Below are positions 1 to 6,933 of a DNA stretch of 16,492 bases, piece by piece. Below the pieces are notes generated by a model. It did not search any database and was not told the DNA's origin. It saw only the letters and a list, made by a program, of their open reading frames with translations. The position numbers were made by a program, and so were the translations under genes. Location: positions 1 through 16,492 of the forward strand of contig JAWXVD010000075.1 in the NCBI GenBank assembly GCA_044425705.1, written 5' to 3'. Each line of letters opens with the position of its first letter. The stretch's first letter is position 1. This DNA comes from JAWXVD01 sp044425705. Its GTDB lineage: Bacteria; Bacillota; Clostridia; Lachnospirales; Lachnospiraceae.

Positions 1-2281
1 TACTTATCAAAATGGAGATAGACCACAGTACAATAATAATCGTCCAAATCAAAATGGAGATAGACCACAATACAATAATAATCGTCCAAATCAAAATGGA
101 GATAGACCACAGTACAATAATAATCGTCAAGGTCAAACAGGAGATAGACCATATGGACAACAAAACAGACCATATAACAATCAAAATGGTGATAGACCAT
201 CTTACAACAATAATCGTGGGGGTTACCAAGGTAATAATAGCAATCAAGGCGGCAATCGCTTTAGTGGAAATAATGACCGCTATCAAGGAAGAAATGGTGG
301 ATCGGACTCTAGATTCGGAAATAAAAATACTCCAACAAATGCATTTGGCGGAGATAAGCCAATTCTTAAGACAGATAAACAAAGAGAAGAACAACGTAGA
401 TTAAATCAAAGTAAAGATAAACGTTCTAGAAAAGATTCTTTATATGAAGATAAGGAAGTAGTGAACAAAAACAAAGCAGGTAGATTTATCAAACCTGAGG
501 TCAAAAAAGAAGAAGTAGTAGAACAAATTAAGGTGATTACCCTTCCGGAAGTAATTACAATTAGAGAGTTAGCAGAAAAAATGAAAATGCAACCTTCTGT
601 AATTGTTAAAAAATTATTCTTAGAAGGACAAATTGTAACAGTGAATCATGAACTTTCTTATGCAGATGCTGAAAATATTGCTATCGAATATGAAATCATG
701 TGTGAAAAAGAAATTGTTGTGGATGTTATCGAAGAGTTGTTAAAAGAAGAAGATGAAGTAGCAGAAGAATTAGTAGGAAGAGCTCCTGTTATCTGTGTTA
801 TGGGTCACGTTGACCATGGTAAAACATCTCTCTTGGATGCTATTCGTAAATCTAATGTGACAGATCGAGAAGCTGGTGGTATTACACAACATATCGGTGC
901 TTATACAGTTACATTAAACGACCAAAAAATTACATTCTTAGATACACCTGGACATGAAGCGTTTACAGCTATGCGTATGCGTGGTGCTAACGCTACGGAT
1001 ATTGCGATTTTAGTTGTAGCAGCAGATGATGGTGTAATGCCTCAAACAATTGAAGCTATTAACCATGCAAAAGCGGCTGGTATCGAAATTATTGTTGCAG
1101 TGAATAAAATTGATAAACCGAATGCCAATATTGAACGTGTAAAACAAGAATTAACAGAATACGAATTGGTTGCAGAAGATTGGGGCGGTTCTACTATTTT
1201 TGCACCAGTATCAGCAAAATCTGGAGAAGGTGTTTCTGATTTATTAGAAATGATTCTTTTGACAGCAGAAGTATTAGAATTAAAAGCCAATCCTAACAGA
1301 AAAGCGAGAGGTCTTGTAATTGAAGCGGAACTTGATAAGGGACGTGGACCAGTAGCTACAGTATTAGTACAAAAAGGAACACTTCATGTTGGTGATTTCA
1401 TTTCAGCAGGCGCTAGCTTTGGTAAAGTAAGAGCCATGATTGATGATAAAGGAAAACGTGTGAAAGTTGCAACTCCTTCTACACCAGTTGAAATTTTAGG
1501 TTTGAATGCAGTTCCAAATGCAGGTGAAGTTTTCATTGCTCATAATGATGATAAAACAGCAAAATCATTTGCTGAAACATTTGTGTCACAGAACAAAGAA
1601 AAGAAATTGGAAGAAACAAAAGCTAAAATGTCTCTTGATGATTTATTCACACAAATTAAGGAAGGTAACTTAAAAGAACTTAACTTAATTGTAAAAGCCG
1701 ATGTACAAGGTAGTGTGGAAGCTGTAAAACAAAGCTTGTTGAAATTATCAAATGAAGAAGTTGTTGTAAAATGTATCCATGGTGGCGTTGGTGCTATTAG
1801 TGAATCAGATGTTTCTTTGGCAGCGGCATCTTCGGCAATCATCATCGGATTTAATGTAAAACCAGATGTAACAGCAAAAACAACTGCAGAACGTGAAGGC
1901 GTTGATGTGAGATTATACAAAGTAATCTATAAAGCTATCGAAGATATTGACGCAGCTATGAAGGGAATGCTTGATCCAATCTTTGAAGAAAAAGTACTAG
2001 GTCATGCAGAAGTACGTCAAATCTTTAAAGCTAGTGCTATTGGTAATATCGCAGGTTCTTACGTATTGGATGGTATCTTTACTAGAGATTGTCAAGTTAG
2101 AATTTCTCGTGCAGGAGAACAGATTTTTGAAGGCGATTTAAAATCTCTTAAGAGATTTAAAGATGATGTCAAAGAAGTGAAGACTGGTTTCGAATGTGGT
2201 CTTGTATTTGATGGATTTGAAGCTATGCAAGAACTTGATATTGTAGAAGCATATACAATGGTTGAAGTGCCTAGAAAATAA
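1..2281 (+). CDS. infB: Translation initiation factor IF-2 (5' end outside window)
   Basis: GTPase that places initiator fMet-tRNA on the 30S subunit and promotes 70S assembly in the cytoplasm. The frame is open from the first complete codon (position 2) to the stop at 2279-2281, about 759 visible residues, so the start lies upstream. A GTG at 461 is only an internal codon. Order seen: a Gln/Asn/Gly/Arg-rich low-complexity N-terminal region (to about 330), a basic linker, an IF2_N-like domain (about 530-710), then the G domain with G1 GHVDHGKT (803-826), G2 GGITQHI, G3 DTPGH (941-955), G4 NKID (1103-1114) and G5 SAK. Domains II, III and IV follow to a normal C-terminus. It is the first gene of the block leading into rbfA, as in the nusA-infB operon of other Firmicutes. 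Identity is certain; the length of the missing N-terminus is unknown. Confidence 0.97.
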   Translation, partial: TYQNGDRPQYNNNRPNQNGDRPQYNNNRPNQNGDRPQYNNNRQGQTGDRPYGQQNRPYNNQNGDRPSYNNNRGGYQGNNSNQGGNRFSGNNDRYQGRNGGSDSRFGNKNTPTNAFGGDKPILKTDKQREEQRRLNQSKDKRSRKDSLYEDKEVVNKNKAGRFIKPEVKKEEVVEQIKVITLPEVITIRELAEKMKMQPSVIVKKLFLEGQIVTVNHELSYADAENIAIEYEIMCEKEIVVDVIEELLKEEDEVAEELVGRAPVICVMGHVDHGKTSLLDAIRKSNVTDREAGGITQHIGAYTVTLNDQKITFLDTPGHEAFTAMRMRGANATDIAILVVAADDGVMPQTIEAINHAKAAGIEIIVAVNKIDKPNANIERVKQELTEYELVAEDWGGSTIFAPVSAKSGEGVSDLLEMILLTAEVLELKANPNRKARGLVIEAELDKGRGPVATVLVQKGTLHVGDFISAGASFGKVRAMIDDKGKRVKVATPSTPVEILGLNAVPNAGEVFIAHNDDKTAKSFAETFVSQNKEKKLEETKAKMSLDDLFTQIKEGNLKELNLIVKADVQGSVEAVKQSLLKLSNEEVVVKCIHGGVGAISESDVSLAAASSAIIIGFNVKPDVTAKTTAEREGVDVRLYKVIYKAIEDIDAAMKGMLDPIFEEKVLGHAEVRQIFKASAIGNIAGSYVLDGIFTRDCQVRISRAGEQIFEGDLKSLKRFKDDVKEVKTGFECGLVFDGFEAMQELDIVEAYTMVEVPRK
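8..223 (+). repeat. 42-bp tandem repeat coding the IF2 N-terminal linker
   Basis: Three almost identical 42-bp units start at 8, 50 and 92. A shortened variant runs 134-181 and a diverged fifth unit 182-223. In the infB frame each unit reads QNGDRPQYNNNRPN, i.e. 14 residues. The units differ by single bases, so the array is young and probably length-variable. It extends a disordered, polar, positively charged linker ahead of the IF2 core. It is coding sequence, not a CRISPR, since there are no spacers. Confidence 0.9.
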
Positions 2282-2370
2282 TAAAAGTTAGTTGTAAATA
2301 ATATAGTTATAGGTTACGTGTGAACTGTAACTGATTTATCATTATTGTTTGTGTGTAAACTGTAATCTTG

Positions 2371-2435
2371 TTTCCTCCAGAGAAAATATACGACTTTTTA
2401 TATAAATATAGAAAGAGGTATTTTCCTGGGGGAAA
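2371..2435 (+). other. Long imperfect hairpin in the infB-rbfA gap
   Basis: The 180-bp gap between infB and rbfA holds a large inverted repeat. The left arm is 2371-2388 and the right arm 2419-2435. They pair over 17 positions with one G.U pair and one bulged A, around an A/T-rich 30-nt loop. A short A/T-rich tail follows, but not a clean T run, and rbfA's ribosome binding site comes right after. It could be an mRNA processing or stability element, or a weak attenuator. Upstream (2313-2331) a short GTTAC/GTAAC inverted repeat resembles the GTAACAGTT motifs downstream of pnp and spoIIIAF. Confidence 0.5.
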
Positions 2436-2461
2436 TATTTTTAGAAAGGAAATGAAATAAT

Positions 2462-2830
2462 ATGCGTAAAAATAGTGTGAAAAATACAAGAATAAATGGT
2501 GAAGTACAAAAAGTATTAGCAGAAATTATTCGTGGTGAAATTAAAGATCCGCGCATCAGTCCATTAACCTCTGTAGTTGCTGTAGAAGTAGCTCCAGATT
2601 TAAAAAACTGCAAAGCTTGGATTAGTGTCTTAGGAGATGAAAAAGCACAGGCAGATACATTGGCTGGATTGAAAAGTGCCTTAGGATTTATCAAAAATAG
2701 ACTTGCAAAAAGTATTAACCTTAGAAATACACCAAATATTACATTTGTCATGGACCAATCTATTGCCTATGGTGTAGACATGTCTAAAAAGATTGCTGAT
2801 GTGAATCAAGGGATTGTAGAGGAAGAGTAA
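2462..2830 (+). CDS. rbfA: 30S ribosome-binding factor A
   Basis: Small KH-like protein that binds the 30S subunit near the 5' helix of 16S rRNA and is needed for late 30S maturation, especially in the cold. The 122-residue product has the family's usual length. Its N-terminus (RINGEVQKVLAEIIRGEI followed by KDPRI) and the later stretch starting LRNTPNITFVMDQSIAYG are diagnostic. The ATG is preceded by AGAAAGGA about 11 nt upstream; a tiny ATG-AAA-TAA lies between that site and the start. It follows infB, the standard neighbour, and nrnA begins 10 nt after its stop, so it is clearly part of the same transcription unit. Confidence 0.96.
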   Translation: MRKNSVKNTRINGEVQKVLAEIIRGEIKDPRISPLTSVVAVEVAPDLKNCKAWISVLGDEKAQADTLAGLKSALGFIKNRLAKSINLRNTPNITFVMDQSIAYGVDMSKKIADVNQGIVEEE

Positions 2831-2840
2831 GGAGTTACTT

Positions 2841-3776
2841 ATGTTCAAGATATTAGAAGAAGTCAAAGATGCGAAAAGTATTGCAATTAGTGGACATGTG
2901 CGTCCTGATGGAGATTGTATAGGGGCAACCATGGGATTATATCAATTTCTGAGAAAATCGATGCCAGAAGCAAATATACAGGTATATTTAGAAGAAACAC
3001 CAAAAGAGTTTGCTTTTATTCAAGGTATGGATAAAATTGATTCGACTTTTACAATGGAAGATCCATATGATATTTTCATCGTCTGTGATTGTAGTCCTGA
3101 CCGTTTAGGTGGTGGAGTTGATATTTGCAAAAGAGCCAAAAAAACAATTAATATAGATCACCATATCAGCAATACAGGAACGTGTGATGTAAATTATATT
3201 GTGCCAACAGCTAGTTCTACAAGTGAACTGATTTTTGATGTGATTGATGAAAATTATCTTGATATAGAGATGGCAAAAGCAATCTACATTGGTATCATAC
3301 ATGATACGGGTGTGTTAAAATATTCAAATACATCGCCCAAAACGCTAAATACGGTAGCAAAATTAATAGCCTTTGATTTTGATTTTACAAAATTGATTGA
3401 TCAAACTTTTTATGAAAAAACTTATGCACAAAATTTGATATTGGGAAGAGCGATTTTAGACAGCAATCTATATGAAAATGGAAAGATCATAGCCAGCACA
3501 GTTACTAAGGAAATGATGGAAATTTATGGCGTCACATCAAAAGAATTAGATGGAATCGTCAACCAATTATTGATTACAAGTGGTGTAGAATGTGCAATTT
3601 TCCTTTATCAAACAGGTGATCAAGAATATAAAGTAAGTATGCGTTCTAAAGAATATATGAATGTATCTGCTATTGCTGTTGCTTTTGGTGGTGGTGGTCA
3701 TGTGAGAGCAGCAGGATGTACAATATCTGGAGAAGCAGATGAGATTATCCAACAATTGTTAGCATACATGAAGTAG
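2841..3776 (+). CDS. nrnA: DHH-family bifunctional oligoribonuclease / pAp phosphatase
   Basis: Cytoplasmic DHH-DHHA1 phosphoesterase. Family members degrade nanoRNAs of 2-5 nt from the 5' end and hydrolyse 3'-phosphoadenosine-5'-phosphate; some also cleave cyclic-dinucleotide breakdown products. The 311 residues match Bacillus NrnA (about 313). Visible motifs are GHVRPDGDCIGA near residue 19, the DCS motif in IVCDCSPD, the signature D106-H107-H108 in NIDHHISN, the metal-binding Asp of IIHDTG, and the DHHA1 substrate motif GGGGHVRAAGC from residue 283. The SD AAGGAG overlaps the rbfA stop codon, so translation is probably coupled. The gene sits between rbfA and truB as in many Firmicutes. The exact in vivo substrate cannot be read from the sequence. 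Confidence 0.93.
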   Translation: MFKILEEVKDAKSIAISGHVRPDGDCIGATMGLYQFLRKSMPEANIQVYLEETPKEFAFIQGMDKIDSTFTMEDPYDIFIVCDCSPDRLGGGVDICKRAKKTINIDHHISNTGTCDVNYIVPTASSTSELIFDVIDENYLDIEMAKAIYIGIIHDTGVLKYSNTSPKTLNTVAKLIAFDFDFTKLIDQTFYEKTYAQNLILGRAILDSNLYENGKIIASTVTKEMMEIYGVTSKELDGIVNQLLITSGVECAIFLYQTGDQEYKVSMRSKEYMNVSAIAVAFGGGGHVRAAGCTISGEADEIIQQLLAYMK

Positions 3777-3797
3777 GATAGGAATGTATTTCATAGT

Positions 3798-3825
3798 TAC
3801 ATTTTACGGCTTGCCGTGAAATGTA
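3798..3825 (+). other. Perfect hairpin in the nrnA-truB gap
   Basis: A 12-bp stem (one G.T pair) closes a CTTG tetraloop: TACATTTTACGG on the left and CCGTGAAATGTA on the right. No T run follows, so it is not an intrinsic terminator. The gap (3777-3890) otherwise shows only the truB ribosome binding site AAAGGA (3874-3879) and no recognisable promoter. It is probably an intercistronic RNA structure or a copy of a short REP-like element. The function is unknown. Confidence 0.6.
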
Positions 3826-3890
3826 CCATTTCATAACGACACAACGATTTTTGGATAGTTACAGGATTTTAATAAAGGAATAAGAGTGAT

Positions 3891-4796
3891 ATGATACACG
3901 GTATAATCAATGTTTATAAAGAAAAAGGTTTTACTTCTCATGATGTGGTTGCAAAGTTAAGAGGCATTGTGAGACAGAAAAAGATAGGTCATACAGGAAC
4001 ACTAGATCCAGATGCCATTGGTGTATTGCCCGTATGTTTGGGCAGTGGAACGAAACTTTGTGATTTGTTAACTGAAAAAAGAAAAGAATATATAGCAGAA
4101 TTGTTGTTAGGAGTGACCACTGATACGCAAGATATGTCTGGAGCCATCTTGTCAGAAAAGCAAGTAATAGTATCAGAAGAAGAAGTGAGAGAAACGATTC
4201 ATTCTTTTATTGGAGCCTTTGAACAAATTCCCCCTATGTATTCAGCCTTAAAAGTCAATGGTAAGAAATTATATGAGTTGGCCAGAGAGGGAAAAACAGT
4301 AGAAAGAAAAGCTAGACCTGTTATTTTTTATGAAATAGAGGTTCTTGAGTTGGCATTACCGAAGGTGAAAATAAGAGTGAGCTGTTCTAAAGGTACTTAC
4401 ATTAGAACTTTGTGTCATGATATTGGAGAAAAGCTAGGTTGTGGAGGTGCAATGGCATCATTGATTCGTACAAAATCAGGTCAATTTGATATCCAACAGG
4501 CACTCACATTAAAGCAGATAGAGGAACTTGTTCGTAATCAAACACTGATGGAATATGTAATACCAGTTGATACAGTTTTTACAAAGGAACAAGAAGTACA
4601 CGTAAAGGAAGCTTTTCAAAAAAATATCGATAATGGAAATTCTTTTGTGGAAACACATATTGTGGAAACGTCGTTATGGGAAAATAAACAAGCGGTAAAA
4701 GTATATAATCATCAAGATAAATTTTACGGTATTTACGAATATTGCGAATCAGAAAACAGATTTAAGCCAATAAAGATGTTTTTAGAAAGAGATTAG
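3891..4796 (+). CDS. truB: tRNA pseudouridine-55 synthase
   Basis: Converts uridine 55 in the T-loop of tRNAs to pseudouridine in the cytoplasm, with an additional chaperone-like role in tRNA folding. The 301-residue length is normal. The N-terminus GIINVYKEKGFTSHDVV is typical. The motif GHTGTLDPDAIGVLP contains the catalytic aspartate D39. RKEYIAELLLGVTTDTQD and the later CSKGTYIRTLCHDIG are further family hallmarks. A PUA-like C-terminal region follows. The start is chosen at the ATG after AAAGGA, about 11 nt away; no other start fits the family N-terminus. The stop lies 3 nt before the ribF ATG, so the two are translationally close. Confidence 0.96.
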   Translation: MIHGIINVYKEKGFTSHDVVAKLRGIVRQKKIGHTGTLDPDAIGVLPVCLGSGTKLCDLLTEKRKEYIAELLLGVTTDTQDMSGAILSEKQVIVSEEEVRETIHSFIGAFEQIPPMYSALKVNGKKLYELAREGKTVERKARPVIFYEIEVLELALPKVKIRVSCSKGTYIRTLCHDIGEKLGCGGAMASLIRTKSGQFDIQQALTLKQIEELVRNQTLMEYVIPVDTVFTKEQEVHVKEAFQKNIDNGNSFVETHIVETSLWENKQAVKVYNHQDKFYGIYEYCESENRFKPIKMFLERD

Positions 4797-4799
4797 GGA

Positions 4800-5735
4800 A
4801 TGCACATAATTAAAGGAACAACAAGGTTTCAACTAGAACAGAATACAGCTGTAGTGATTGGAAAATTTGATGGGATGCATATAGGTCATCAAGCCTTGTT
4901 TGAAGAAATAAAAAAATATAAAGAATGTGGACTGGCTACAGCAGTTTTTACATTTGATCCACCACCAGAAGTGTTGTTTGGACAGAGAAGTTTGCAAGAA
5001 TTGATGACTGGAGAAGAAAAACGTCACTATTTTGAAGAAATAGGAATCGATTTTTTGATTGAATATCCATTGAATTTTGAAACAGCAGCTATTTTGCCAG
5101 AAGAATTTATAGAACGAATTTTAGTGAATCAAATGAAAATGAAGCATATTGCTGCAGGTAGTGATTTATCTTTCGGTCACAAAGGATTAGGAAATTGTGA
5201 ATTGCTAGAAAAATTTACAGAAACATTCAAGTATACGGTGAAGATTATTGATAAGGTTTCTATTGGAGATACTATTGTAAGCTCTAGCCTTGTGAGAAAT
5301 AAAGTAGATATGGGCGAGATGGAACAAGTTACTAGATTATTAGGTAGACCTTATGAAATTATGGGGATTGTGCAGCATGGTAAAAAACTAGGTAGGACTA
5401 TGGGAATGCCAACAGCTAATGTTTTGCCAGCCAACAATAAATTATTACCTCCTAATGGTGTCTATTATAGTAGAGTAAAAGTAGGAAATAAGGAATATAA
5501 AGGAATTACTAATATAGGAATTAATCCAACAGTAGAAGAAAAAATACAAAAAAGTGTAGAAACTTATCTCTATGATTTTGATGGGGATTTATATCATCAA
5601 ACTATTTTTATAGAATTATTATCATTTAAACGAAAAGAACAAAAATTTCACTCATTAGAGGAATTGAGTGTACAAATTAAAAGGGATATGGAAGAGGGAC
5701 GCCAAAAAAAATTCCAATTGACAAATTTGATGTAA
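4800..5735 (+). CDS. ribF: Bifunctional riboflavin kinase / FAD synthetase
   Basis: Makes FMN from riboflavin and ATP, then FAD from FMN and ATP. The N-terminal adenylyltransferase half shows the nucleotide-binding signature G21-K-F-D-G-M-H-I-G-H30. The linker has SSSLVRNKVDMGEM. The C-terminal flavokinase half shows GRTMGMPTAN (198-207), with PPNGVYYSRVKVG and YDFDGDLYHQ after it. The length of 311 is standard. The start lies 3 nt after the truB stop, with AAAGAG inside the end of truB as the likely ribosome binding site. This is the last gene of the translation block. The promoter of the next gene starts inside its final codons, so the conserved operon probably ends here functionally. Confidence 0.95.
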   Translation: MHIIKGTTRFQLEQNTAVVIGKFDGMHIGHQALFEEIKKYKECGLATAVFTFDPPPEVLFGQRSLQELMTGEEKRHYFEEIGIDFLIEYPLNFETAAILPEEFIERILVNQMKMKHIAAGSDLSFGHKGLGNCELLEKFTETFKYTVKIIDKVSIGDTIVSSSLVRNKVDMGEMEQVTRLLGRPYEIMGIVQHGKKLGRTMGMPTANVLPANNKLLPPNGVYYSRVKVGNKEYKGITNIGINPTVEEKIQKSVETYLYDFDGDLYHQTIFIELLSFKRKEQKFHSLEELSVQIKRDMEEGRQKKFQLTNLM

Positions 5736-5747
5736 TATTGTTATAAT
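5718..5747 (+). promoter_or_regulatory. SigmaA-type promoter for the NlpC/P60 gene
   Basis: Exact -35 TTGACA (5718-5723) and exact -10 TATAAT (5742-5747) are separated by 18 nt, with an extended -10 TG at 5739-5740. The predicted start of transcription is near 5754, giving an 88-nt leader. The -35 lies within the last codons of ribF. It is the best promoter match in the window and makes the next gene independent of the upstream operon. Confidence 0.82.
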
Positions 5748-5782
5748 GAATCGTAACAATTATGTAACATATGTAACGATTC
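5748..5782 (+). promoter_or_regulatory. Dyad with three GTAAC repeats at the start site of the NlpC/P60 gene
   Basis: GAATCGT (5748-5754) and ACGATTC (5776-5782) form an inverted repeat over the predicted transcription start. Inside it are CGTAAC (5752-5757) and TGTAAC (5763-5768), separated by exactly 5 nt, and a further TGTAAC at 5772-5777. The first pair fits the WalR (YycF) box TGTWAH-N5-TGTWAH with one mismatch. WalR controls autolysins in Bacillus and staphylococci. A site downstream of the -10 would more likely repress than activate. Assignment to WalR is inference; GTAAC motifs also occur in other gaps of this window. Confidence 0.35.
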
Positions 5783-5841
5783 GGTTTCGTTGTCATAAAT
5801 AATATGAATGATTTTTTGAAATAAAAGGGATAAAGGATTAT

Positions 5842-6858
5842 ATGAAAAACAAAATTGTAACAGCACTGATTGCAGGATTTATATTTACAACTATATCTGT
5901 GGTACCTACGTATGCAGCAGAATCAATTAATGATATGGTACCGTCTATCGGAGTTAGTATTGTACTAGAAGAAACAAAAACAGAAGAAGAATATATAGAG
6001 GCAGCAAAATCGTCACCTACTTACGGATACACAAATATAGGAATTGCAAAAGTAGATAATCATCTTAACATTCGTGAAACAGCGGATACAAGTGCAGATC
6101 TTGTTGGAAAGATGTCTAATGGTTCGGCATGTGAAGTTCTTTCCATTGATGGAGATTGGGCACACATTACATCTGGAGAAGTAGAGGGTTATGTGCATAT
6201 GGACTATCTTTTCACAGGTACAGAAGCAAAGGTAATGGCAGAAGAATTAGTAGATAGTATGGCATATGCAACATCAGGAGGTCTTCGAGTAAGAGCAGAA
6301 GCCAATACAGACAGTGAAATTTTAACAACTATGGCAGAAGGGGAAGGATTAGAAGTGATTCAAAATCTAGGAGATTGGATTGAAGTTTCCCTAGATAGTG
6401 AAACTGGATATATTTCGGCAGAATATGCTAGTATTAATAGACAATTACCAACTGCAGTAACAATGACAGAACTTTTATATGGTGCAGGTGTATCTGATGT
6501 TCGTGTGGAACTCTGTCAATACGCACAGGAGTTTATAGGAAATCCTTATGTTTGGGGTGGTACAAGTTTAACAAATGGTGCTGATTGTTCGGGATTCGTT
6601 CTGAGCGTCTTTAAGAAATACGGTATTTCGCTACCGCATTCATCAAGTGCACAGTCGAAAATGGGAACGCAAGTTAGTTTAGCAGATGCTTTGCCAGGTG
6701 ATCTTGTATTCTATACATCGGGTGGAAGTGTTAATCATGTGGCACTTTATATAGGTAACGGTCAAGTGGTACATGCAAGTAATCCGAGTACAGGTATTAG
6801 AGTATCAGATGTATCATATCGTTCTGTTTATACAGTAAGAAGATTTATTAATGACTAA
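5842..6858 (+). CDS. Secreted SH3-SH3-NlpC/P60 peptidoglycan hydrolase
   Basis: Probable cell-wall endopeptidase that cleaves stem peptides (gamma-D-glutamyl-diamino acid type) outside the membrane. Residues 1 to about 25 form a signal peptide with cleavage near TYA-A. Two bacterial SH3 domains follow (about 67-126 and 138-197; hallmarks LNIRETADTSADLVGKM and LRVRAEANTDSEIL). The NlpC/P60 domain (about 225-338) has the catalytic Cys249 in NGADCSGFVLS, His299 in VNHVALYIG and His311 in VVHASN. The ATG has AAAGGA 4 nt upstream. It has its own consensus promoter and a possible WalR-like site. It is followed without a clear terminator by a membrane glycosyltransferase, suggesting an envelope-related pair. 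The precise bond cleaved and any daughter-cell or sporulation role cannot be decided from sequence. Confidence 0.9.
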   Translation: MKNKIVTALIAGFIFTTISVVPTYAAESINDMVPSIGVSIVLEETKTEEEYIEAAKSSPTYGYTNIGIAKVDNHLNIRETADTSADLVGKMSNGSACEVLSIDGDWAHITSGEVEGYVHMDYLFTGTEAKVMAEELVDSMAYATSGGLRVRAEANTDSEILTTMAEGEGLEVIQNLGDWIEVSLDSETGYISAEYASINRQLPTAVTMTELLYGAGVSDVRVELCQYAQEFIGNPYVWGGTSLTNGADCSGFVLSVFKKYGISLPHSSSAQSKMGTQVSLADALPGDLVFYTSGGSVNHVALYIGNGQVVHASNPSTGIRVSDVSYRSVYTVRRFIND

Positions 6859-6904
6859 ATAGGGATAACAATAATATATTACTTTAGCTAAAGTGGATTT
6901 CTGT

Positions 6905-6933
6905 GAGAAGGGAATGGTTGCTAAGATGAAGGG
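6905..6933 (+). repeat. Degenerate copy of the spoIIIA start-site repeat core
   Basis: Aligned without gaps to 15110-15138 (upstream of spoIIIAF), 23 of 29 bases match, including ATGGTTG-TAA-ATGAA. Just before it is the perfect palindrome ACTTTAGCTAAAGT. Here the element overlaps the start region of the glycosyltransferase gene. The similarity is modest and could be partly due to ribosome-binding-site constraints. Confidence 0.4.

Noticed and set aside
8..223. CRISPR array
   Set aside because: Direct tandem repeats without spacers, in coding frame. The same applies to 13829-13990.
12..404. Open frame of 130 residues rich in Ile, Asp and His repeats
   Set aside because: It is the +1-shifted reading of the 42-bp repeats of infB. 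The infB frame is open through the same stretch and continuous with the IF2 core.
461..463. GTG as start of a shorter IF2
   Set aside because: The frame is open without stop from the left edge, and the upstream codons form the linker expected for IF2; no SD precedes the GTG.
1042..1920. Minus-strand frames inside infB (and similar ones in nrnA, pnp, spoIIIAA)
   Set aside because: They mirror codon patterns of strongly conserved + strand genes and have no ribosome binding site or recognisable domain.
6877..6892. Palindrome ACTTTAGCTAAAGT as a terminator of the NlpC/P60 gene
   Set aside because: There is no loop of normal size and no T run; co-transcription with the next gene is more likely.
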